Source: Dendrobium chrysotoxum (taxonomy: Eukaryota > Streptophyta > Magnoliopsida > Asparagales > Orchidaceae). From it: 64,000 nt of DNA. Positions 34,080 to 43,908 of this stretch are shown in pieces. Location of the stretch: assembly GCA_019925795.1 (NCBI GenBank), contig CM034312.1:84075528-84139527 (forward strand). Reading direction: 5' to 3'. Positions within the stretch are counted from its first letter, which is position 1. The number at the start of each line of letters is the position of its first letter. A program made the translations under genes and the position numbers. The notes under the pieces are model-generated. The model was given only the letters and a program-made list of their open reading frames with translations, was not told the origin of the DNA and ran no database searches.

Positions 34080-34620
34080 TTGAGAAGTGGTTTTGGGTTT
34101 GATTGGGCCAGTTCAAACCAACCCATCCCACGATCTCTATCTCTCCCTCTTATTTTTGGAAACCACCCGAACTGTCCGAACGCTCTGATTCTCTCACGAA
34201 ACGAACTGCCTCCTCCTCATTCGCAAAAAAAACTTCCAAGCGGAAGACCCCCAGCGCTCTCCCTCTCAGTTTTCGGCAAGAAAGGCAAAACCCCCCATCT
34301 CCTCCTTAGGTCCGAACGTCCCAGCCCACGACCCCTCTCTAGTTCGAAGAAAAAAAATCGCCCCAGGTCTCTATCGACCTCCCAGTTGGCGAAGACCCCA
34401 GGCTCCGATCCCTCCAGCCCGTCGCCTCCCTGTGCAGCAAGAAACCCCATCGACCTGCTCTCTCTCGATCGTAAAAAGGCCTCCTCTCTGACCAGCTCTC
34501 CGACGCCGATCTCCGACGTCTCTCCATCACAAGCCCTAGCCGAGCAGCCGAAGCCTTTCATTCCTCTGCCCTAGTCGACGCATACAGCCTTCCTGATCTT
34601 GGGTAATCTCTTCTACATCC
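34080..34620 (+). promoter_or_regulatory. Presumed LTR leader (R/U5-like, pyrimidine-rich)
   Basis: A C/T-rich segment with TCTCTATCTCTCCCTC and GCTCTCCGACGCCGATC-type content, resembling plant 5' leaders. Copy C has a comparable segment at 27640-27200 on the minus strand, also after a 'TAGCCGT.GAT' block (34064-34075 here). The 164-codon frame inside is Ser/Pro-rich, has no domain and is not conserved in copy C, so I treat it as non-coding. Transcription start not located. Confidence 0.4.
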
Positions 34621-35439
34621 TCATCCATGTTCTTCTCCCTCTTATTTCTTGATTAAAGAAATGATTACTATGAGATGTGATAAGAACTGTGGGTTACCTG
34701 GAGAGGAAATGATAATAGAAATTGCTAATATTTGAAGAGGAAATAATGGAATTTGTTTTCTTGCGATGCTATTAAAATCAACAACAGATAATTTTGTTTC
34801 TCCTTCTTGAAGAATGAGAGAAAGCCTTTCATTCATGTTTTTGATAATATGAATGGATAAAATGAGTTTGCATTGTATAGATATCATTTGTTTTCTATGA
34901 ATGGCTAGAGATAACAATGTGCAGAAATTTATCTCCTATGAAAGCTCTATAATGAAATTATTTATTGAATTTTCTTCTTGGAGCATTGAAGGTTTGAGTA
35001 TTAATCTTCTTGATTAAAAATTTGAGACATTTTGAAAAGCATTGGTGATAAGAGAAACGATGAAAGTTTGGTTGGGCTGTATATTCAAACTTACATGTTT
35101 TTGGTCTTGGAGGGCAAATGGCTGCATCTATGTCATTTTGCTTGGCTGCATTGTCTATTTTCCACATCGTTCTTTGTTCTTTCTAATCATAAAGGTACTG
35201 GAGGTGTGAGATTGTATTTTGCATGCCATGTATTTAGTCCCAGTAATAGATTGTGAGTTCTTAGAAGAAATAAATTTCTACTAAATCTTTCTATCTCTCA
35301 ATTATATGCAAATAGTTGAGTTTTTGTTACTGCAAGATTGATTTTAAGACATTTGAAATAATCGTAAGATGTGTTTCATTCATTCATGTTATGTGTATTT
35401 GTAAATGAGAAGCTCATATATTTAATTTGGGAGTGGAGA

Positions 35440-36620
35440 ATTTGTGATAGTTTTATTCCTACTTGAAATTGGAAAATGACCGGTGATGAAAAGTTTGTGT
35501 GTAATCGAACTTGTGTGTGTTTTGGAAAATTGTGATGTGGAATTTGCATGTATTTGAACATGTGGTTTTGGAAAGAGAAGTGTATTGAAACATGAAATAT
35601 ATGTTTTGAAAAGTGTATATTTTGAGAGATGAAGTGTTTTAGGAAGTTTGTGTATTGAAAAGTGAACTAAGTGCATTGAAAATTGAAAAGTGGAGTGTAT
35701 ATGTGTATTGAAAAATATTTTGTAAGTAAAGAAGTGAAAAGTGAGTTTTGTGGGTTTGGAAAGATGAAAATTGTGTGCGTCTTTTGGAAAGTGTGTTGAA
35801 ATTTGAGATGTATAGAAAGTGCATTGAAAACTTAAGTGTGTAAAAGTGTATTGAAAAGTAAAACGTATATGTGTGATTTTGGAAAATGTATATGTTGAAA
35901 AATGAAATGTGTTGGAAAGCAAAGTGTTTGGATTTTGAAAAGTGATTTGTATGTTTTGAAAGTGGAAATGTGTGTTTTCAAAAGGTAAAGTGTGTGTTTG
36001 ATTTGAAAAGTAAAATTTGGGATTTTGGAAAGTAAAAAAGCTTATGTAACGAAAAGTGTAGTGTGTGATCTTTGAAGGGTAAAGTGGCATATGTATATGT
36101 GCATTAGAAAGTGTATCATGTATTAAAAAGTGAAGTGAAATGTGTAGTGGAATGAAGTGTGTTAGTGAAGTGTTGTGTGCAGGTATGAAATGTGAAGTGT
36201 ATGTGAAGTGTGTAAATGTTTAAAAGTGAAAGTGACTTTTGTGTGTGTGTGTGTGTTGAAAAATGAAATTTGAGGTGTTGAAAGTGGAAGTTATGCGTGT
36301 CCTGGAAATGTTAGTTTATGTGAAAGGTAAGGTGCCTGTGTAGTTCATTTAAAAAGTAAAATGGTGTCTTTTAAAAAGTGACTTTGTGTGTTTTGGAGAA
36401 TGGTATCGCGAAATTTGTATGTGTTTTGGGAGTTGTTAAGTGTTGGTTTCGGAAAGAGAAAGTGTTTTGAAAATTGTGTGAGACAATAAAATGTTTTGAA
36501 AGGTATGGATTGTGAAAGTAGTGTGTGTTTTAAATGGTGTTTTAAAGTGTGTGGTTGTTAAAAGCTTAAGTGTTTTTTGAGAAGTGAAATGTGTGGGTGT
36601 GGAGGAATGAGTTTGTTGGG
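35440..36620 (+). repeat. Purine-rich GT/GA repeat block in copy B
   Basis: Over more than 1 kb, variants of TTTTGAAAAGTGAAGTGTG recur about every 20-40 bp, giving a plus strand nearly free of C. The minus strand therefore shows a spurious 222-codon Phe/Thr/His/Ser-rich frame. The block sits where copy C carries its 178-bp AT array. Confidence 0.75.
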
Positions 36621-37359
36621 TGTTTATCAGAGAATGAAAATTTTAAAGAAAATAATGCCCCTCTTTCTTTCTCTCTCTACCCCCTCTCTTTCTCTTTCTC
36701 TTTCTTCTACTTCTCCCTTCTTATGCCTCGAGGTGAAGGTTGGGAAAATAGAAAGTGTGCTTTCAAAAGTGAACAGTTTAAAAGGTAGACAGCTTGCACC
36801 GGTCTTCAAGCCCGAAGAAAGGTATGTTTTTTTTTTTTAGTAATCTCAATTATTTCATTATTAATTATTAAATGTGCTTATAATCCTTCACTATTTTCTT
36901 GTCTTTATTTGCATGAACTGCGAGGAACGGTACCAATCAAGTGAACAAGAGGAAGCAGATTAAAGGTGTCAGCCGCCTCTATCCAATCGGGTAGAGGTGC
37001 TACAGGCGTAATCCACCGGGTCATAGCCCCCAGTGTTGTAAGTTTTCTTAAAACTTAGAAAGCCCCTAGGAGGCCGTGGTGTGTTTTGTGCGAACTCCTC
37101 CCCTCTATGTCCCTATAGCAACTTCAATTTTATTAGGATTATTTATTCTATTTTAGATCATTAAACCTCTTTACACGTGCGCAAAGTCCTAAGGGTTAGT
37201 GACAACAAAATTCTTTTCATTCCATATAACATTAGTGACATCTAAGGACAAAAATTAAGGATTGAGTCCTAGAGAACTTAGACTTAGGATGAATGCACAC
37301 TTTAGGGTAGAAATACATAACATAGAAAACTTAGTGACATTCCCCTTAGAATTATTGTA

Positions 37360-37900
37360 TGTTATTAATACAACCTTAATCAACTCTAATTAAACTTAAA
37401 TAATTAATTAAGGAGAATTTCAAATACACTAATGATAATCCAAATAAAAAAATATATACAAAAATTACATAACCTTTAATAACCAAATCATAATTAACAC
37501 ACATAACCACTAAGAGACTGAACTTGAATATAAAAATAAAATTGAATCTAATTAATGTGTTAAGCATCTTATAATCAAATAATAACTAAATAAAATCTTC
37601 AAACTTCAATAAATCATCAACAATTTAATGAATCATTAACAAATTAAATAAAATCATTAAAATTTTAATAAAATATTAACACTTTAATAAGTTAATTAAA
37701 ATTTTAATAAATGATTTAAAATTAACAAAATATTAAAATATTTAATAAATCATTAAAAAATTTTAATAAATCATTAATTAAAAATAATCTTAAAAAATGA
37801 TTAATTCAAATATACTAAAGAACCAATTATATTAATCAACTTTAATAATTAAAAATCAATCTAAAGTAAACTTCAAAATAGTAAAGACACTAAAACTTAA
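37360..37900 (+). other. AT-rich stretch in copy B body
   Basis: Repeated AATAAATCATTAA and AATTTTAATAAA motifs without a strict period. Copy A has a comparable AT-rich stretch near 560-720. No coding. Confidence 0.45.
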
Positions 37901-38242
37901 ATCTGAACTAAAATTCCCTTTTGACCCTTCAACAAACTAATTTCAATCAATTAGACAACTTTAACTAATAGTAAACTCAGGATATCTTTAAACCACACGA
38001 TCTACCGCACACACTTAGATTTGTTTGCTAGGACAACCGACTTTAGCTCTAGGTTAGGCCGGTATTTATTTTCTTGCTGCTGTGTGACGGGCTTTCTCGT
38101 GGTTTTTATTGCATGCTGTTTGTAAAAATGATTGGTGTGTATGTTTATTTATTTATATATGCAATCTGAGATATGATGTGATGGGTGATAGATTACCCCT
38201 AGGATAGGAACGATCTGGATGCTCACATAATCTTCTACAGGT

Positions 38243-38360
38243 GGCCATGCTCGTGCAGGGCCAAATTAAAGGGGGCAAATTAAAGATTTAAATTAATATA
38301 AAAATTTTTGCAGATGCTTCAGAAAGTGCTAAGCCCCCTTAAAATTAAAAGAGCATGGCC
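38243..38360 (+). other. Long-range inverted repeat GGCCATGCTC/GAGCATGGCC, copy B
   Basis: Perfect 10-bp arms at 38243-38252 and 38351-38360 enclose GATGCTTCAG and GCTAAGCCCCC. The pair is also present in copy C. In copy A it is partly decayed. Confidence 0.6.
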
Positions 38361-38546
38361 AAGTGTGGCTGATAAGTTTAATATGAATATATAACTGCTT
38401 GGGAATGGTTTTATTATAAATGTCTAGGATAACCCTGCATGTGTATTTAGATTTTCTTTTTCTTTCTGAGATGTAAATGTAATTATTTGTTAAAGTCAAG
38501 TGTTGTGAAAGTGATTCAAAAGTGGGATATCACACTCAACTCGAAA

Positions 38547-38675
38547 TCCAAAGAGAAGAGAATGTCCCTTAGAAGAGTATTCTCTTCTATTTGGAAAGCC
38601 AAGTTAGGGTGGTTCTAATATCCAAAGAGAAAAGAAAATACCCCTTCGGAGATGAGTTTCTTTTCATTTGGATAT
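38547..38675 (+). other. Paired hairpins of giant LTR copy B (upstream pair)
   Basis: The first, 38547-38595, is closed by TCCAAA/TTTGGA with AGAAGAGAA/TTCTCTTCT. The second, 38618-38675, is closed by ATATCCAAA/TTTGGATAT with GAAAAGAAA/TTTCTTTTC. Equivalent hairpins lie in copies A and C. Confidence 0.7.
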
Positions 38676-39925
38676 CCAGGCCCGGTGGACCCAAGGAGCT
38701 CATAGCGGATCCAAGGAGCTCGTAGCGGATCCAAGAAGCTTGTAAAGGAAAGAAGACAAAGAAGTGAAGATGAAGAAAATGAAGATAAGAAGAAAAGTAT
38801 ATCCCATTTTGAAATCACTTGCGTCAGTCTTAGGATTAGAATCCGGGTTTGTTGTCAGTGGTACCCGGCCACTTTACTTTTTCAGCAGACTCTGAGTTGT
38901 AAATAAGCTGGACATTGGACATTATATTTTTGGATAATTTAATTTGAGTGTTTACATTGTTTGTGCAGTAGCTTTTTTTTTAGGACTCTTGCATGCCATA
39001 TTTTGTTTTAGCCTGGATACGCATCGAAGTGTTTTTTTGGTAAGGACAACGATAAAATTTTTCTACTTGAAATTAAAAAAAAAAATTTAGGCTCACATAG
39101 AAACTCTAACGAATCTAAGAAGTAAGCTCGGACCGCCGAGAGTCAGCATAAGAATATTATTACTTTCTCTTCCTTGTTAGGCACCTCCCCGCCTGCGGAT
39201 TCTGGCAGACCACCTGACCTATTAGGGTGCAGTTCTGTCAAGGGGATGTTGAGTAATCTCTAGGGAAAAATCTATTTTTTAAGCCTGATTTTAAAACTGC
39301 TTCATTAATCATTTTATGCATTCGAGTCAATTAGCATGCATTGCATTAGATACAAATTAAAAGAGTCTAAAATTTTAATTGCATTATGCTCTCAGGCATC
39401 ATTTACCCTACATAAGTAAAGGGGCCAATTAGGATTTGTCTTAGATGTCGGCCCCGATTCCTCAAAACTTAAATAACGTCCCTATCCATCTTTCATAAGA
39501 GACTGGACACATGGTTTTAAAGCGCCTAGGTGGTTAGCTGGCTCCCCAATCCAGGCCGGGGTAAGTCCAAATTTGCACTGCATTAGCTAGGTTCGGGTCA
39601 CTACTTTGTAGTACCCAATTTAGTTTTAGGTTCTGAGGCAGATTGTCAAATCTTAAGTCCTCACCCTCTGGGAATAGAATCCCAAATTTCTAATAAAATG
39701 CCAACTCAAATCTAAAAATTTCTCTCTTAAAATGTAAAGCCCAACATAGGGTAGACTGAGGTTGCCTCTGAGCTTCTCAGAATCCGGTACCTCCTACTTT
39801 TCTTCCTTTGACTCGTTAATAACTGTTCAACGTTAAGCTTTCTCCTTGAAAATTCGTACTTCTTTCCTTGCCTTCTACTTTGTAATCAAAGGGTAAGAAA
39901 TCACTGCTTTAATCGAGAGTTTTCT

Positions 39926-39976
39926 TAGGAGTACCACTCCTAGGATGTAATTAACTATAGGGGCTTGCCCCTATAG
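39926..39976 (+). other. Covarying hairpins H1 and H2 of giant LTR copy B
   Basis: H1 (39926-39942) is TAGGAGT/ACTCCTA with loop ACC. H2 (39955-39976) is a perfect 9-bp stem CTATAGGGG/CCCCTATAG with loop CTTG. The linker contains TAATTAA. Positions and loop core match copies A and C. Confidence 0.85.
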
Positions 39977-40091
39977 GGATTTGAGAACCCCAGATTAAAA
40001 TAAACTTTGTTTTATTTTTATAAAACAAGGGAAAAATCTTTGGGAATGCAGACATATTTTAAAACATTATTTCTAACTTTAAATATATTTA

Positions 40092-40458
40092 TAGAATATT
40101 ATTATTATCTTTCCAGGTAATATAATATTCTATTTATTATATTCAATTTTAGAAATGATGACTTTTATAGAACCCATTCTTTCTTTTGGGTGTTTTTGAA
40201 GAATGTTATGTTCGTCTTTTCAGATGATACAATATTTTCCTTATTACATCTAAATATAAGGGATGGATGAACTTTTCAAAACTATATTTCTATTTTTAAA
40301 CACATTCTACAGAATTTCATGTTCATCTCTCAAAATGATATGTTATTCGTAGAATTGTGTTTGACTATAGAAATATTATTTTTCAAAATCCTGTTTTGAT
40401 ATTGAATCCATTATAGAATATTGTGTCAGTCTCCCGAGACTGTACTTTATTCTTAATG
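40092..40458 (+). other. Array of four hairpins at about 107-bp spacing, copy B
   Basis: Hairpins lie at 40092-40132 (TAGAATATTAT.../...ATAATATTCTA), about 40202-40236 (AATGTT...AATATT with TCT/AGA near the loop), 40301-40359 (CACA-TTCTAC/GTAGAA-TTGTG) and 40409-40458 (CATTA-AGAATA outside, CAGTCTC/GAGACTG inside). Loop centres are about 107, 111 and 104 bp apart. The array stops about 60 bp before the LTR end. Confidence 0.65.
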
Positions 40459-40520
40459 CAGTATTCGATTACAAAACAGGAGAACACAAAATCTGCATGG
40501 CGACATAAATTTTCCCACCA

Positions 40521-40525
40521 GACCC
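40521..40525 (+). repeat. Target site duplication GACCC (right) of giant LTR copy B
   Basis: Second copy of the 5-bp duplication. LINE sequence resumes at 40526. Confidence 0.9.
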
Positions 40526-40730
40526 GGTTAGGAGAGTAGATGTATTAGATTTGACCTATGTTAAGAAAGGTAGATCTAAAAAGACTTGGTTAAAAAATAT
40601 TAGAAATGACATTTTTTTTATTAGATCTAAATGAGAATTTGATTCTTAGCAGAATACAATGGAGAAAAAGAATTCATGTAGCCGACCCCATGTAGTGGGA
40701 TAAAGGCTTGACTTTTTTATTGTTGTTGTA
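40526..40730 (+). pseudogene. RTE-type LINE ORF2 3' end (second part of the split copy)
   Basis: Removing the LTR and one GACCC makes the frame run from WRPSDD into PVRRVDVLDLT and then RSKKTWLKNIRND, a conserved C-terminal stretch of this LINE type. It continues with a degraded HVADP-like end (ATTCATGTAGCCGACCCCATG, 40673-40693) and a (TTG)n tail, TTGTTGTTGTA, at 40720-40730. TTG-type tails are typical of the RTE clade. Several stops are present. Confidence 0.85.
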
Positions 40731-41654
40731 TCAGTCGGGCAACGGTGATCAGACAATGACAATCGAACTACTACAATCAGATGATAGTAGTAAAGCAATG
40801 ACAATTAGATGATGGTGTACGAGCTAAGGCAGATAGTAGAAAAAATTGTTAATGAATAAAAATCATCAATGCGAGCTAGACTAAGATTTAAGCTCAATCT
40901 TTCTTATTTAAGGTTTAAGGGATGAGATGAATTTATATAAGCCTCTATACTACATTACTATTACTATGATCGATGAAAATGGCCACTCATAGATGATTGA
41001 AATTCAAAAGTGCTATGTAGTTATGAAATTTTACTAGACGTTTGCTAGAAATTACAAGCTAATATACCTTGAGTTATTAGAAATGTCACATAAAAATATT
41101 ATATTTGAGTAATTCAAGTAAAATTACATAATACAACTTAATAAATCCTTGTTGTAAGAATGATCTCAAAATTCAAGGCATATCCTTTTGAGGAAGAACG
41201 TTTTTTGGGACTTCTGAGCAAATTAGACATAAGCTCATGACACATATATCACATATGTAAGCTTCGAACTGAAAACATCTTGGATGTTAGCCTAAGCTCT
41301 GAAACAATATATTAAGAAAGGCTGCATTTTTTTTGAGGAAAAATTCCTATTGGTCAATTCTCCAATGAGTTCATTCTGAGCTGACAAGTAGCTTTAGAAG
41401 CTTCAACTACTTCATTGACCGAGTTTGATGGATGATTTCTTGAGTTAGAGACAATTCTATTGAATGATTTAATTAACTTGAATAAGAAGAAAATGTATAT
41501 TTATAAATATTATTTATGTATTTTATATGAGAAATTTGATTTTTATATGCCTTATCATATACTAATTAGAGAAATATCCACAACTTTATTTTTTGGAAAA
41601 AAAATATTCCAGAAAGTTTATTTCAAATTAAATTATCCCATCTTCTCTACACAA
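40731..41654. other. AT-rich DNA, no gene seen
   Basis: Short frames only, none recognisable. Confidence 0.5.
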
Positions 41655-42290
41655 ACTGCTTATTGATATCTGTGGGAGAACAAAGTTTGTTCAAATTAGT
41701 TCGAATTCGATTCTTTGTTTAAACCTGATTCGTACATTTTTCAAAGAAGGTTTGAACCTAGTTTCAACCAAGCTTCAAACCTTTGCTCAAATTGGTTCAA
41801 ACTAAGGTTTAACATCTCTTCTCCTTCACATGTTGTTGATCCCGTCACGCTTGTCACTAGCTAACTATCATCGCAAACTTCTTAATTTTCTCCTTCACAT
41901 GGCGAGCACCCTTCATGAAATAGTCTTCTTTTCATGCCACTACTCCCATTGATTTTCTCTACGAGCTCCATAGCAAAATACTATTCTCGTTCGCATGTTG
42001 TTACTCTTGTTAATGCCCTCGTGAGCTCCCATTGTGAAACACTCTTCTTCTTCACGCGTTGCAACGCTCATTAATGCTCATAACGACCCGTCGTCGTGAA
42101 GTACTCTTATCTTTCGATTACATATATCCTTACACCCGTCAATATCCTTAACATGCTCCCATCGTGAAGTCATCTTCTTCTTTACACCCCATCACTCCTT
42201 CACATATCACCTGCTAGCGGAGCTTGGTTTAAACCATAGTTTAAATAAGGTTTCAAGTTGAACTAGTTTGAACTTATTCCAGATGACTTA
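41655..42290. repeat. Low-copy repeat block with GTTCAAAC motifs and about 75-bp degenerate tandem units
   Basis: GTTTGAAC/GTTCAAAC-type motifs cluster at both sides (41675-41815 and 42225-42275). Between them units resembling 'CTCCCATCGTGAAGTACTCTTCTTCTTC' recur about every 70-85 bp (41890-42200). It may be a foldback or hAT-like non-autonomous element. Clean termini were not found. Confidence 0.4.
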
Positions 42291-42291
42291 G

Positions 42292-42767
42292 GTATCATTT
42301 GGTTTGCTGAAAAATGAATAAAAGTAAAAGAAATGCACTGTAAAATTTCTTTGAATTCTTTTTTCACTCATTAGTTTATTTTTAATTTATTGTAAACTTA
42401 GTCCAATTTTGACTAAATTCATTCTTCACTGCAACCCAATTGCATTATCATCACCTACAACTAACTGCCGTAGGCTGCCAATGCCTGCCTTCATTGTTAT
42501 CCCGCCACCGCCCGTTGTCATTGGCCACCTAACACCGCCCACTTGCTACCTTTGCCTGGCACCACCAATGGTCCCTCGTTGATGCCGCCGCCGCTACTAA
42601 TTTACTTCACATTGCATTCAGTTTATTTTACGCTAGACAAAAAATATAATCTCATTCATTCCTTTTTCACTCATCCAAACAACTTGAAATATTTCAAATA
42701 CATTATATTCTTTTTGCATTATATTTCTTTAACCAAGAGTTCCTTCTTCAGCAAATCAAACAGTCCC
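42292..42767. mobile_element. PIF/Harbinger-type MITE, 476 bp, TSD TTA, with GC-richer centre
   Basis: Starts GGTATCATTTGGTTTGCTGAA and ends TTCAGCAAATCAAACAGTCCC, flanked by TTA (42289-42291, 42768-42770). It is a different family from the GGCTTCGTTTGGG type. The centre (about 42430-42600) is rich in CCGCC and GCCACC-like codons, unlike the A/T-rich arms, and may be captured foreign sequence. No reading frame spans it. Confidence 0.85.
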
Positions 42768-42894
42768 TTAGTCTATAGAGCAATTTGTGAATACAAAAAT
42801 TTATCTCTCATTTGAGATAACTTCATCCGAAAATAAACTTTTTTACCCATTTCCTTAAAATAAAATAGAAATCTCTCTCAAATTACGCATTCTC

Positions 42895-43305
42895 TGAGGC
42901 ATATAAAGCCAAAAATCCCGTTTTTATTTACAAATAAATATAAATTCCAAGCAACCCGGACCAAGCAGAAGCAACCGGGTCAACCCGGGAACCTGTTATC
43001 TGCTATTTATTATTTACCGTTTCGTGTTCTGAGTGAAACAGCGGATCCAGATATCGTAGCGACCGATGACGCATCCGTCACAGCCGCCCGTCTTGGCGGG
43101 ACCCACAACGACTAGTCAGCATTGCAGCTTACCTTTCCGTGTCGACCTGGCTGATAGCACGTGACACATGTCGAGAGGTCACGTGATTCCATTGGCCTTC
43201 CATCAAGCACGGATCCGCTGCTCGGCCACAACAGCGTCTCATCGCCGCAATCCTTGCTTGGTCTTCCTCACTACTGAATCCGTAGTCTAGATAGAGAAAT
43301 AACAA
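42895..43305. promoter_or_regulatory. GC-elevated regulatory-like region with two G-boxes
   Basis: This region appears single-copy in the window, is less AT-rich than its surroundings, and has two CACGTG G-boxes at 43158-43163 and 43180-43185, exactly 22 bp apart, both followed by A (CACGTGA). An ATATAAAG lies at 42899-42906. G-boxes bind bZIP and bHLH factors. Whether the region serves an unrecognised gene or lies downstream of the VQ gene is unclear; no coding sequence was found next to it. Confidence 0.45.
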
Positions 43306-43908
43306 TATCCTAGTCTAGAGAGAGAATGAGAGAATTCGGAGTCTCCTGTTGACTAAATTAGAGCAATTTGATTCGGCCGGATTGGAAAACATAAATTTTT
43401 TTTTACTGCACCTTCCAATGATTTCAAAGATCCAAATTTCCTTTTTTTTTTTGTTTTTGGGGAAATTAAGATCAAAATTTCTAATCCAAGCATCAATGTT
43501 CAATTCCTCAGAAGCATGAAAAAATACATAATTTACCATTCTGTTGAACGTATTTGCTTGTGAAATGTTCCATAGCAGAGCATGAGAAGCTGAGAACACA
43601 GATACAATCTTTCCCTTCTTTTGAGATGGAAAGCAGAGAGGAGAAGGGAAAGGAGTCAAATTTATGAAAATCATTCAATTCACCTCAAGCTTTAGAGAAT
43701 TTACTCAATTACAGAACGCAGAAAGAGAGAAAAAGGAGGAAGAAGAGTGCTGATGCTATAAAATAGAATCAGAGATCAACCAAATGGCAACTCAACCTTT
43801 TCTCCTGATAAAGAAGAAGACGACGAAAACACGAACCTGGGAGACTCTGAGAGAAAGAAATGAAGAGAGATAACCATCGATTTTATAAAGGCTACAGCAG
43901 CTTCATGA
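43306..43908 (-). other. Probable 3' flank / 3' UTR of the VQ gene
   Basis: Directly downstream of the VQ stop codon on the minus strand. It holds a 119-codon frame (43315-43674) with no recognisable domain, which I regard as chance. No clear polyadenylation signal can be singled out. Confidence 0.35.

Larger units (their letters stand above)
33554..40520 (+). mobile_element. Giant solo LTR (copy B), 6967 bp, TG...CA, 5-bp TSD
   Basis: Begins TGTTGACCTC, ends TTTTCCCACCA, and is flanked by GACCC on both sides. The LINE it entered reads continuously across the removed insertion, which fixes both borders. No gag, protease, reverse transcriptase or integrase was found, and the first bases do not recur internally, so it behaves as a solo LTR left by recombination rather than a complete element. 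Order: 5' region (33554-34080), pyrimidine-rich leader (34080-34620), purine/GT repeat block (35440-36620), then a body (36900-40500) shared with copies A and C. At nearly 7 kb it is very long for an LTR. Superfamily is not determinable without an internal region; Ty3-gypsy is most likely on length alone. Confidence 0.8.

Noticed and set aside
34080..34574. 164-codon Ser/Pro-rich frame
   Set aside because: Sits in the leader of the giant LTR, has no recognisable domain and is not kept in copy C.
35422..36090. 222-codon Phe/Thr/His/Ser-rich frame on the minus strand
   Set aside because: It is the complement of a purine-rich repeat block, so its composition and openness are explained by the repeat.
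43315..43674. 119-codon frame downstream of the VQ gene
   Set aside because: No domain, AT-biased composition and position in the probable 3' flank suggest chance.
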